In this document: positions 1 to 59,600 of the stretch, piece by piece
How the letters are laid out: every line of letters starts with the position of its first letter
Position numbering within the stretch: position 1 is the first letter of the stretch
Made by a program: the position numbers and the translations under genes
Assembly (NCBI RefSeq): GCF_023159225.1
Contig: NC_063177.1
Coordinates: 16,578,673 to 16,642,672 of the forward strand
DNA length: 64,000 nt
Direction of reading: 5' to 3'
Origin: Perognathus longimembris pacificus
Lineage: Eukaryota; Chordata; Mammalia; Rodentia; Heteromyidae
The notes under the pieces: model-generated
Seen by the model: only the letters and a program-made list of their open reading frames with translations
Told to the model about the DNA's origin: nothing
The model's database searches: none

Positions 1-111
1 GAGGATGGGAACCATTTATTCTGCAGAATAGCATGCGCTAAGTACAAACCCGGAGAGGAAATAAACCAAATTCTAAAGTACAAAATTCCTTCTTAATAAG
101 AGTTAATTCAA

Positions 112-346
112 GCCAGGCACAGGTGGTTCATGCCTAAATCCTAGATAATTGGAAGATTGAGATGTGAGGATTGTGGTTTGAAGCCAGTCCAAGCAGACAT
201 ATCTGACAGACTCTTATTTCCAGTTAACCAGCTAAAGGCTAAAAGTGAAGGTGTGGCTCCAAGTGGTAGTGTTGGGCATGAGTGAAAAAGCCAATCAAGT
301 ACTAGTAAGAGCATGCATTAAAAAAAAAAAAAAAAAAAAAAAAAAA
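112..346 (+). mobile_element. B1-Geo SINE, diverged
   Basis: 7SL/B1-like left arm (GGTGGTTCATGCCT) joined to a weak Geo arm, ending in a 27-base A run at 320-346. Confidence 0.7.
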
Positions 347-348
347 GC

Positions 349-591
349 AGCTAGGCAGTGGTGGCTCCCGCCTATAATCATAGCTACTTAGGAGGTTGAG
401 ATCTGAGGATCCCAATTCAAAGCCAGCCTGGCAGCCTGGGCAGGAAAGTCCACCAGACTCTTACTTCCAACTAGCAAAAAGCCAGAGGTAAAGCTCAGGC
501 TCACGTGGGAGAATCTCAGCCTTCAGCAGAAAACAAAGGGATAGCACGCAGGCCCTGAGTTTAATCACCACTACCATCATACACACAAAAA
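349..591 (+). mobile_element. B1-Geo SINE
   Basis: Starts directly after the A tail of the preceding element. It has a complete left arm, the ACTCTTACTTCCAACTAGC linker and a Geo arm ending GTTTAATCACCACTACC. Confidence 0.7.
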
Positions 592-1515
592 AAGTCTAGA
601 GGATTTACTATTCCTCCCACTCCCCACACTAAAACTAAGGTCAGTGATTTATACATCATTCATCTAGAAACATAGCTGGATAATTTATTATGCCGCTTCA
701 GGCCTGATAAGCCATCCGGTCATAATCTCTTCTGCAATTCCTCAAAAACCTGTTGTGGGACATGTGATAACATGTGGATGGAAGCAGATGGCTTTGTTCC
801 AATAAAACTTTACTGACAACAAGCAGTTGGCCTTGTTTGCCAATCTATGATGGGAGCCACCAAATTGATCAGAACACAAAAATGTCTATGAATGAAGATT
901 TGTGCCTTCTAAGTGGGGAAATCACTGACTAAATTGTGTTTTGGGCTTTTTGTGGATATTGGTTTTGACTTTTAACCCTCTCCTGAGTTCCCAGAGCTTT
1001 TAAAATTTATTTTTACTATTTTTTTTGTATCTTCAAGTAGCTCAACAAAGGAGCTACCATTCAACAAACCAGTTTATGAATATATCTTGCTCAATGTCAT
1101 CCCATCATTTTTTCCCTCCCATAACAACCCACCCTCTCCACTCAATTTTCTTAATTTTGTAGGATATCTACTGAATATTATGACTGAATTCTCCCCCTTC
1201 TCTTCATTCTTCTACTCCCCTCCACTTGACCTTCCCCCACATCTTTCAAGTACAGATTTTCTGGTGTTCATTTTGTTGTACTGTGTACTGTGGTTAGTTT
1301 TTCTAAGGAATTAAATTTAAATTCCCCTCTGCAAATACCATATTTCAGTTAATACATTTATAAATTATTTCTAGCTTCTATATACAAGAGAAAACATGTG
1401 TCCTTCATCTCTCAGAATTGTTTTAATTTGTGTTTGATATCTCCAGGCAGTGGTTGCAGAGGCAAAACAAGGTGAACGCTTAAACGAATCTGGACTACTT
1501 CCCAGTTTAGAAGGT
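592..1515. other. RPA1 intron 13, old repeat traces
   Basis: No gene is seen. 770-850 (ATAAAACTTTACTGACAA and flanks) resembles an ancient hAT/MER-type DNA transposon end. 1050-1290 is pyrimidine-rich and may be an antisense L1 3' UTR. Both are weak calls. Confidence 0.35.
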
Positions 1516-1518
1516 TCT

Positions 1519-1606
1519 AGGGCCAGGGATGCAGCTCAGTAGTAGAGTGCTCACACAGCACCCATAAGGCCTTGGGTTCCAACCTCAGCACTACCAAATA
1601 AAACAA
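1519..1606 (+). mobile_element. ID monomer SINE
   Basis: tRNA-Ala-derived single arm with GCAGCTCAGTAGTAGAG (A-box region) and GGGTTCCAACCTC (B-box region), followed by an A-rich tail. Confidence 0.6.
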
Positions 1607-1631
1607 AAGGAAAAAGAAAGCTCTAGAGAAA

Positions 1632-1850
1632 ACCAGGCACTGGTGGCTCACACCTGTAACCCTAGCTACTCAGGAGGCTAAGATCTGAAGACCACTGTTC
1701 AAAAGCAGCCAGAGCAGAAAAATCTGTGACTCTCATCTAAAATAAACTACTCAGAAAAAGATGGAAATGGAGCTGTGGCTCAAGTGCTAGCCTTGAGCAA
1801 AAGAAGCTCAGGAACAGTTGCAGGCCCTGAGTTCAAGCACCAGGACTGGC

Positions 1851-1883
<33 letters not shown>

Positions 1884-1888
1884 AAATC
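1632..1888 (+). mobile_element. B1-Geo SINE with (CAA)n tail
   Basis: Full element flanked by an exact 11-bp duplication CTCTAGAGAAA (1621-1631 and 1889-1899). The tail has become a (CAA)n microsatellite at about 1852-1883. Confidence 0.85.
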
Positions 1889-1899
1889 CTCTAGAGAAA

Positions 1900-2522
1900 G
1901 TAAGTCTCTTAGGAGAATGCCCAGTTTTCCTGTATTTCCAGGTTGGGTCCAGACTCAAGGCATGACTTGGTCTAGGTGCAGACATGCAGAAAGTCTAGGT
2001 ACTCAATATGCCCCATTTCTTATCACATGCTGTCTATCTTTAGATCAAGAGAGAAAATGGGTGGCAAGAGAATGAGAAGAGTGGCTGCTTGTATGACAGG
2101 AGAACACAGACCTATCCCATGTTTAATTCTCGGGATGCTCTATAAAAGCATTGTGAGCTGCTGTTGATGACAGTGATGGATAGGGATGTACTGTGAAATC
2201 AGACAGTAAGGAATAAAACCTGCATTGTATATGCTGACAGCAAGGGATCAGGGTGCATCAAAAGAAACAAATGATTTGAATATGTAAACCATTTATTTAA
2301 ATATTCAAATGACCCAACCCGCTGACAGAACACAGGTTAGGTCAAGACAGTAGGAGGGTCGTCCCACACATACTGACAACTACACTGTAACTAAAGCCAA
2401 ATACCAGTCTGTCCCCAGCAGCCTGTGGCCTGTTGGGGCTGCAGAACATGAATGGAAACTGGCTGATGCTCAACACTGAGCCTGAATGATTCTCCACTTA
2501 AAAAAAAATAAAAGTCCTTGTA
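1900..2522. other. RPA1 intron 13, no feature recognised
   Basis: I see no exon, SINE or L1 match in this stretch. Confidence 0.4.
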
Positions 2523-2602
2523 GGGGCTAGGGCTCAAGTGGTAGAACCCCCGTCTGGTAAGCATAAAGCCCTGAGTTCAAACCTCAGTACCACAAAAGAA
2601 AT
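2523..2602 (+). mobile_element. ID monomer SINE
   Basis: GGGGCTAGGGCTCAAGTGG followed by CCTGAGTTCAAACCTCAG, the A-box and B-box segments of an ID element. Confidence 0.55.
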
Positions 2603-2931
2603 AACGCCTTTGTGGCAGGTGAGCACTTTGATTTGTAGGAACAACTAGAAAAGTAATACGAACCTGAAGTCAGTGTACAATGTAGTTATAATACAGGGCT
2701 CAGGCATTATCAGTTTCTTGAGATCCTCTGAGCCTTCACATTTTTGTCTTAACCCAGGGAAGGGCTACAACACACTCCTGTGAGCCAGCACTGGCCCACT
2801 AGGCCATGCTCTGGACAAAGTCCCAGGTAAGAATGAACACCTGACAGCTGCTATCACAAACCACATCTCAAAATTCAGCCCTCTGTACACTTTGCATGCT
2901 TTTGTGGACAAAGTGAGGAATGTGAAAATAC

Positions 2932-50996
<48,065 letters not shown>

Positions 50997-51199
50997 GGCT
51001 GCGACACGCTAACTCCCGCGCTCGAGCTCTGGCACCGCCCCAGCTTCACTACCGGGGTCCCGCGGGCTGCTCAGCTATTGGCCCGAAGAGCTGTGCGCGC
51101 CACTCCCGCCCCCCGACGTGCGTGCGGCACAGGGGCGGGCATAAGCGCTGAGCGGCCGGGTCATTGGCCGAGGGGCGGCAGGATTCCCACGTGACTCGC

Positions 51200-51337
51200 C
51201 TTAGGCAGGAGTGGCGGGACGGCCGGGCCTAGAGGCGGGACTTGGGAGCGGCGCTGGCTGCGCTTCTGTGATTCCGGCTGAGGCCTTTGGCAGATGGACA
51301 GGAAGTCAACCCAGAGGACCGTCATCGCTGTTTCCTG
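51200..51337 (+). other. SMYD4: Candidate SMYD4 noncoding exon 1
   Basis: SMYD4 translation starts in its second exon, so a 5' untranslated exon is expected here. The stretch is GC-rich and ends at a possible donor (TCCTG|GTAACT, GT at 51338). Other donors at 51512 and 51534 are also possible. The start is arbitrary. Confidence 0.35.
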
Positions 51338-51696
51338 GTAACTCTGCTCTTAAATATAACCAGGGCAGTGACCTGATTCCTTCAGCAACCCACTGCAGGC
51401 CTTGGGTTTGCTTGTGCCAGGCCCCAGGCTTGGCACCGTTGGGTCTTCTGAAGGTAAATCTGACCGGGCCCCGACGCTCAGAGAAAAGCCAGTCTGTCCC
51501 CGGCGTTTCCGCGGTGAGGATCCCAAACTCTAGGTAAACCCCGCATATGGTGGAATCACAGACATAATCAAGGAAGGCTTCCCAGAGGAGATACAATTTG
51601 AATTGAGTCAAATATGTGTGGCAATTGCTAGGCAGTCTCCAAGTAAAGGTAGGAATGTTCCTAAAAGTGCGTGGTCTAGACAAAAACACCGAAGAA

Positions 51697-51905
51697 CCCG
51701 GGTGCCAGTGGCTCATCCCTGTTCAGGAGGCTGAGATTTGAGGTTCGCGGTTCAAAGCCAGCCCTGGCAGGAAAGTCCGTGAGACTCTAACCTCCCTCCA
51801 CTAGTCACAGAAAAAGCCGGAAGTGCGCTGTGGCTCAAATGGTAAAGCGCTAGCCTTGAGCATAGGGAGTCCGGGACACAAACCCGGCAACACACACACA
51901 CACGA
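51697..51905 (+). mobile_element. B1-Geo SINE
   Basis: Full left arm; Geo arm with a loss before CGGGACACAAACCCGG; short (CA)n tail. Confidence 0.75.
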
Positions 51906-52589
51906 GATGAAGTTGCTGGGCAGGTTGGAGATAACGTTGAGGAACTCGGTGTGATAGGATACCAAGAAAGTGTGAAAAATGAGAGGCGAGCGACTGATAG
52001 GGGCTTTATTGGGGGACAGACCTGAGCTGCTCCAAGCGGAAATGGAGGCAGCAGCAGTGTACAGGTGTGGGCAGAATTTAGACAAAATTTTAGGGGGTCA
52101 TGGGAATTTGTGGGCAGTCAGTTCCAAGGAAGTGTTACTTGGGCTGCGGAAATTGAGATGGGGTGGGGGTGAGGGATCTTGTCCTGAGAAGGAGGCTGTT
52201 ACAACTGGGGCAGGAATTTGTACATCCCACTAGGGGAACAGCACAGCATTGGGTAAATCAAAATTTAACAGATTTTCTTTGTAAACAGATAAGGGAAACA
52301 GGCCCGGGACTTTCAAAATCGGCAAGCTGACTTCCAAGACCTTCAAGAAAGGAAAAAATAGAAAGTGAGCAAGGGGCCGGTAGTTAGGCGTTTGTCCTGG
52401 GATGCTCTATTTGCTAAGTAGAGCTTTGATGAAGTTAAGATGGAGGACTGAGGCCCTGGACACTAGTAGGATATTCTAGAAAGAATGCCAGCCAGACAAG
52501 AGCTGGGAAAGTCTTGAACTGAAACAGTAACTTGAAGATTGAAGCAGAAACTAAGCTAAGATGGAAATATTTAATTTAATAGTTGCTGG
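51906..52589. other. SMYD4 intron 1, unique
   Basis: No exon or repeat that I can support. Confidence 0.4.
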
Positions 52590-52655
52590 GGTGGGGGCTA
52601 GAGGTCTAGTTCAAGTGCTAAAGTGCTTGCCTAGCAAATGAAAAACCCCTAAGTT
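52590..52655 (+). mobile_element. ID monomer SINE
   Basis: GGTCTAGTTCAAGTGCTAAAG and GCTTGCCTAGCAAATG. Confidence 0.5.
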
Positions 52656-52678
52656 AAAAAAAATAATAATTATAAATG

Positions 52679-53090
52679 AGCCAGGCACTGGTGGCTCACA
52701 TCTGTAATCCTGGGTACTCAGGAGGCTGAAATGTCAGGATGGAGATTCAAAGCCAGTCTGGTCAGGAAAGTCTGTAAGACTTTTTTTTTTTTTTTTTTTG
52801 CCAGTCCTGGGCCTTGAACTCAAGGCCTGAGCACTGTCCCTGGCGTCTTTTTGCTCAAGGCTAACACTCTGCCACTTGAGCCACAGCGCCACTTCTGGCC
52901 ATTTTCTATATATGTGGTGTTGAGGAATCCAACCCAGGGCTTCATGTATAGAAGGCAAGCACTCTTGCCACTAGGCCACATTCCCAGCCCCTGTAAGACT
53001 CCTTATCTCCAATTATGTAGTACTAGCCTTCAGCAAAAAAAACCTCAGGAACAACATGTAGACCCTGAGTTCAAGCCCCATAACTGTCAC
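52679..53090 (+). mobile_element. B1-Geo SINE interrupted by IDL-Geo
   Basis: Halves 52679-52781 and 52991-53090. The break lies after CTGTAAGACT, the counterpart of CATGAGACT in other hosts. Confidence 0.85.
52782..52990 (-). mobile_element. IDL-Geo SINE nested in B1-Geo
   Basis: Perfect duplication CTGTAAGACT (52772-52781 and 52991-53000). Confidence 0.9.
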
Positions 53091-53475
53091 ACACACATGC
53101 TAAAAACTTGAGCAAGTAGGGAAGATGGAGGTCTAGAAGGACTGGAATGGAACTCAGTAAACCGTCCCTCATTGACTAGCACTCTACCAACTGAGCTATA
53201 CCACCAACCCCTGTAATCTGGATCCTGTTTGTATTAGCACAAACCTAACTTGATTTCTGGAACAAAGGTTTTCAGTACGTACCTCAGAACAACATGATGT
53301 TCACTGAATGCTTTGGTATGACAATCTAGACCTTTCTTCAGCATAGAACTATAGAAAATACCACAAGAATCAGTTTTGTTGCTTGAGGCTTGCTTGGATG
53401 AGGTCTTATTTTCTAAAATTGTGCATTTGTGGAAATCTGAATTCCTATTTTCTTACTTTATAGATCTAAAGGAGC

Positions 53476-53609
53476 ATGGATCTGCCTGTGGATGAATGGA
53501 AATCCTACATACTTAAGAAGTGGTCTTTACTCCCAAAGTCTGTTCAGGTTACAATTTCTACAGCACAAACTTTGGGTGATATCTTTCTTCACTCCTCTTC
53601 CCTTCTTCA
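53476..53609 (+). CDS. SMYD4: SMYD4 coding exon 2 (start codon, codons 1-45)
   Basis: Coding part of an exon that probably starts at 53464, after the acceptor TTTATAG. It has 134 coding bases and ends LHSSSLL plus CA, followed by the donor GTAAGT at 53610. Confidence 0.93.
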
Positions 53610-56600
53610 GTAAGTGAATGGGAGTTTTAACCAGGGAAATTTTGATGTGCAAAGGGTCTTCTTTTGTCATTTGCTCTGAAGTAACATCTCTTTTTGATGG
53701 AGAGGTTAACTTCAGATACTTATATTTTAGGCACGTAGCAGTTCTTGCTATCTTTACAGGTTTTTTTTTTCTAGCCAGTGATTACAAAAGAGGTCTAGAT
53801 GATGTTTGCTTTTTGGGTTTCTGTGTTATTTTTCAGTAATTCAATGTCAGCCAGGCACCATAACTCATACCCGTAATTCCAGCTACTCAGGAGGCAGAAA
53901 CAGGATGATTTAACAACAGCACTCAAATAAAGCATATGTTCAAGGTCGTGGGTCCAATCACTACTACTACCAAAAAATTTAAGTAATCAGTGCATTGCTG
54001 CAGTCACAAGACTGTGAGCCTTGCTGTTTCTCAGGAATATAGCAGAGATTTTCTAGCTGTGCACTAAAATTCATAAAGTTCTTAGAGGTCATATGATCTA
54101 ACCCCAGTAATTTTCAAACTCAACATTTCTTAGTGAGGAATACATTTTACATTGCAACCTAGTAGACAGGTGAGACGTTAGACCAGAGTGTTAGGAAAGG
54201 ATGGAGAGAAGCACTTGGATTCTGAGACAGATTTAATAGCAGTTCCTGAGATGGGATGTGCAACGTTAAAGAATGTGAATAAAAAGGGGTTTGGACCATA
54301 CAAAATAAAAGGTGAAAGGATGATCTCATCTTCATTTTGGAGAGCTACAGGTTAGAGTCAGGAAGGAAGATCAAGCCTACATATTTCAGTTTCTGGTGTA
54401 GGTAGACATCCATATGGCGATGTCCAATGAGCTTGGGATTTAAGAAAGAGGCCTATGGTAGAGGCACAGGTGTGTTGGTTGTATGTAGTATTTTAAAACC
54501 ATAAAGCTGGCGTTCACCACGCAAGGAAGGTTATCTATTGCACTTGATATGCTTTGATATTTTCTCTTTTACTTATCTCATTTTAAGAATGCTAATCAGA
54601 ATCCACTTAATTAATTTCATGACTCACTGATTTATAACCTGAAGTTTGAAAAATTGTGTCAAAAATATCTAAAGGTGGCGCTGGAGGTGGGACCCAAGTG
54701 TTAGAGCACTTGCCTAATAAGTATGAGACCCTGAGTTCAAACTTCAGGACTGCCAGAAAAGAAAATAATTAAAAATTTTAATTAAAAATATCTAGGGGCT
54801 GGGAATCTGGCTTAGTGGTAGAGTGCTCACCTAGCATGCATGAAGCCCTGGGTTCGATTCTCCTGTACCACATTCACAGAAAAAGCCAGAAGTAGAGCTG
54901 TGGCCCAAGTGGTAGAGTGCTAACCTTGAGCAAAAGAAGCTCAGGGACAGTGCTCAGGCTCTGAGTCCAAGCCCCAGGACTGGTAAAAAAAGAAATGTCT
55001 AAAGCTTTATAGAATCTTTGAATTTCCTTTACAAAATTTTCAGAAACAATAGTGAACTGCAGATGAAACTGGGTAATAGGCAGGATTTTCCCAAGATAAA
55101 TTGATAAGGTTTACTAACTGAAAGATGTTAACTAGCAAGAATCATTTGAAGCTTTGGAGGAGCACTGATAGGAAGATAAAGAAACAGATTTGCCTGGGAA
55201 AATCCTGAAGACACCAGCCTGGGCTCTGTTCCTTTTGTACTCTATCCTCAACTGAGTCACATTCACATGCATCATATTAGTTGCCTCTTTTTTCTGTTTG
55301 TTTGTACGGGTACTGTCCCTGAATTTTTTGTGCTCAAGGCTAGCATTCTAACACTTGAGCCACAGCTCCACTCTTGGCATTTTGCTGCTTAATTGGAGAT
55401 AAGAGTCTCATGGATTTCCTACCCAGGCTGACTTTGAACCTTGATCTTCAGATCCTCAGATCTCAGCCTCCTGAGTAGCAGGATTACATCCATGAGTAGT
55501 GGTACGTAGCTCTTAAAACGTGTGTGTGTGTGTGTGCTCTTAAATTTTACCTTCAGTGCTTACCTCTCTTCTGAGACTAAAATCTCTAAATCCAGCTGAC
55601 TACTTAAAAAATCTCACAGATAATTAAGTTTCAATATATCCAAAAATCAAATATGCAATTTTGTTCTCAAAATTAGATTTCCCTCCAGTGGTCCCTTTCT
55701 CAGTGAATTACACTGCCTTACACTCAACTCCTAAACTAGAAACCTAAGAGCCATTCTATATATTTTTTTTAACTTATAATCTTCTCTCAACCTATGTCAG
55801 ACCAGCTTCTCTAACCCCTTAGTGAATTGCAGCAACATCTGTCTGGTCATTACCCAGAAACCTAGAAGTCATACCTGTTTTTCCCTTCTCCCTCACCTAT
55901 CATATCTGTTGTATACTATAAATGCTGGCTTGCTTTCAGACTTGGCAAATAGGACTTCTGCTTCTGGGTAGATCACAGCAGGCAACATTCCCAAGGCAAC
56001 TAAAATAAATGTATACTGTAATAAACTTATTTTTGAAGCCATCAGATAGCAAGGATTAGATGGACTGAAATTTCAAAGAGAAAGGTCTGTTTCCTAGGTG
56101 ATCATTAGCCACCACCCCCCAGAAGGGGGGACGGTAACTGCAGACTGAGGAATCAGGCTGGGTTCCAGCAGAGGGACTATCCTGGAAGACATAGAAGAAG
56201 TCAGTAGATCTCCTCACAGTCATTTGTGGCTGATGAGTTGGTTTGGAAACTAGAAGAGCCCCAAACAATACAAAGTCAGTTTTCCTCCATTCTCAGGAAG
56301 TATATTTAGGAGACCATCAAAAAAAGGCAGAATAAATTCTGAAGTCCTATAATTCAGAGAATCAAGCTCCTAGTAGTAGAATGGACTAGAACAGATACAA
56401 ATATCAAGACATGCCAGATTTTGAATAGCTTTGGAGTGGTGAGCTGAAAATGTAAGCTTAAAACTTCCTACACCAGAACTTTGAGGCCTGAGGAAAAGAA
56501 GACTTTCAACCAAGTGAGAAACCAAAATTGTGCTAAATTAACTTATTTATTTATTCCTTTTTTGAGACTGTCTTGTAGCCTAGCCCAGATTGGCCTTCGG

Positions 56601-59600
56601 TTCAATCCATTCTTCCATCTAAATGATGGGATTAAAAGTGTACACCATGGAGGCTGGGAATATGGCCTAGTGGTAAAGTGCTTGCCTCATATACTTGAAG
56701 CCCTGGGTTCAATTCCTTAGCACCACATGTATGGAAAAAGCCAGAAGTGGCGCTGTGGCTCACGTGGTAGAGTACCATCCTTGAGCAAAAAGAAGACAGG
56801 AACAGTGCTCAGGCCCTCAGTCTAAGCCCCAGGACTGGCAAAAAAAAAGTGTGCACCACTACAACCAGCTAGGCTGTTCTACTACTAAGCCTGTTCTACC
56901 TATAGCCCTGTTTTCCTTTGTTTATTTTGGGGATACGGTCTTACTTTCCACTTGAGAACATGTCTGAGCCATAATCTGCCTACTTTAGACTTCCCATAGT
57001 TGCTAGAATAATAGATACTAGCCTACCACATCCAGTTTCCTTCTGTGGAGATGGAGTTTGGTGGACTTTTCTGCCTAGACTGGCCTCAAACTGGGATCCT
57101 CCTGATCTCAGCTTCCCAAGTAGTTAGGATTACAGACATAAGCCACTGGCTTCTGACTTCAATTCTTTTTTTTTTTTTTTTTGGCCAGTCCTGGGCCTTG
57201 GACTCAGGGCCTGAGCACCATCCCTGGCTTCTTCCCGCTCAAGGCTAGCATTCTGCCACCTGAGCCACAGCGCCCCTTCTGGCCGTTTTCCATATATGTG
57301 GTGCTGGGGGACCGAACCGAGAGCTTCATGTGTAGGAGGCAAGCACTCTTGCCACTAGGCCATATTCCCAGCCCCTCAAATCAATTCTTGATTGGATGGA
57401 GATAGGCCAATTCCATTTTCCTATATATCATGTACAGGCAAAGAGGTAGAAGATGTTATCTAGCTTTAGTGTATGTTCAATAAAATGTCAAGCATGCAGA
57501 AAAGAATTACTAGATATGCAAAGTTACATTTTTAAAAAGACCAGTAACTAGAGGGAAAAAATAAACATTAGAACCAGACTGAGGTCTACATATTAGAGTT
57601 AGAACCTACAACTTAAAAATAACTATCACAGCACTTAATGAATGGCCTGTCCTTCCCCCAGTGCTTCAAAATGCCACACTTACTGAAAATTAAATTTGCA
57701 GTTATAAATTTGTTTATAAACTGTTTCTGTGACAAAACCCAAAGGGTTTTAATTATCATGACCTTACAATATCTCATTTTCGAACTCAGTTTCAAGTAAC
57801 AGAAATTCAGCTCAAATGATGAAAAACCAGGGTGTCTAAAAGCAGATCTTTTATAGGCTGGGTTGTATCCACGGGCTCAGAAGATGTCATCAGTGTTCAC
57901 ATTTCTTCATCTCTCAAACGACTCTCTGCATTAGGTGAACATTATAGTCATTCCTAACCCTTTTGCCAGTTTCATTGAAAAGTTCTGCATTGTTCTTAGA
58001 TCAACCTAACTGAAGGCTTGCACATCTCTTCAGCCAAAGACAGAAGGCTCTGCTGATTGGCCAGGCCTTTCCCAGTCCTGATGTGACATGATGCTGAGGT
58101 GAGCCTCACTTCAGTCAAAAGAACAGTTTCTCCTCTGAAATTTATCAGAAGTAGGAGGAAGGGGCTCTTAAAATGACAGAGTACCTGCCTAGCAAGCACA
58201 AGGCCCTGAGTTTAGTTCCCAATACTGCCAATAGGAAAAAAGAGAGAGAGAGAGAGAGAGGCTGGGAATGTGGCTTAGTGGTACCTAGCATTCATGAAGC
58301 CCTGGGTTTGATTCCTCAGTACCACATAAATAGAAAAGGCCAGAAGTGGCAATGTAGTTAAAGTAATAGAGTGCTAGCCTAGAGCAAAAGGAGCTCAGAG
58401 ACAGTGCCAAGGCACTGAGTTCAAGCCCCAGGACTGGCCAAAAAGAAAAAAAGAAACTTTCTTGCGACGAAGTCACAATAGACAATGTATCTTTGCTATC
58501 TGTGAATCCAGGTTCCCAAACACACAATCATTATTATTTTGCAAGAATATTTTTACTACATTGTGTACATTTCCCTCATATGAATTTTAGAATTGGCTTG
58601 TCAAATTAAAAAAAAAATTGTTAGGTTTTAGGTTGGGATTGTGTTGGATTTATCTATTTATTTAGGGAGACCTGACATCTTTACAATATTAAATTTCTTC
58701 ATCCAAGCAAAAGATTGTATTGCCATTTATTTAGGGCTTCTTTTTGTTGTGCCAAGTCGCGAAACCACCACCAAGAAGACCACCGAGACTCAGACATTCC
58801 AAAATGCAAAAGCAAGGCAAGGCTTTATTTAAGCGAGCTGCGACTCGGGCCTCGTCCTACCCACCGACACAGTGGAGGTTAGGAGGGAGCCCCGAGCGGT
58901 GATTAAACAGGGCTTATAAAGGCAAAGAACAAGGTTACAACAATCAGGTGTTCAAGCAAGCAAGATTAGGACACAGGTACAAATCTGATTGGGTCAGGGT
59001 TCGATTCTAAAATGGGGTTCACGTGGTAAAATGGGGCTCACGTGATAAAGTGGGGCCTGACTTCAAAGTCTGGCTCTTCACTTTTATGTCCTTAAGTAAA
59101 GTTTTATAGTTTTCTTTAGATAGGTCTTCCACATTTCCTGCTAGATTTATTCTAACTTGTAAAGTTTTTTGTTGATACTGTCTGTCAGACATCCCCTTCT
59201 CCCTATTCATATCCTGTAATTGATGATTGGAGATGTAAATTAAAGGTAGAATGTTTTTAATTTTTGTATAACTATCGATCCGCACTTCAACATTATTTTG
59301 TTGTTATGCTAAGCCCCTTGGAATTTTTAGGCTAAATAACAACATCCGCAAATAGTAATCTTTCTTTCCAATATTTTAGTTCTTATTTTACTTTTATTCA
59401 GTTAGTTTATTTTTGCCATTTGTGGGGCTTGGGTGCTGGCCCTGAGCTTTTTGGCTCAAGGCTAGCACTCTACCACTTTGATCCATAACTCTGCTTCTGG
59501 TTTTCTGGTGGTTAATTGGAGTTCAGAGTCTTACAGACTTTCCTGCCTGGGCTGGCCTTGAGCCTTGATCCTCAGATCTCATCAACTTGGGTAGCTAGGA

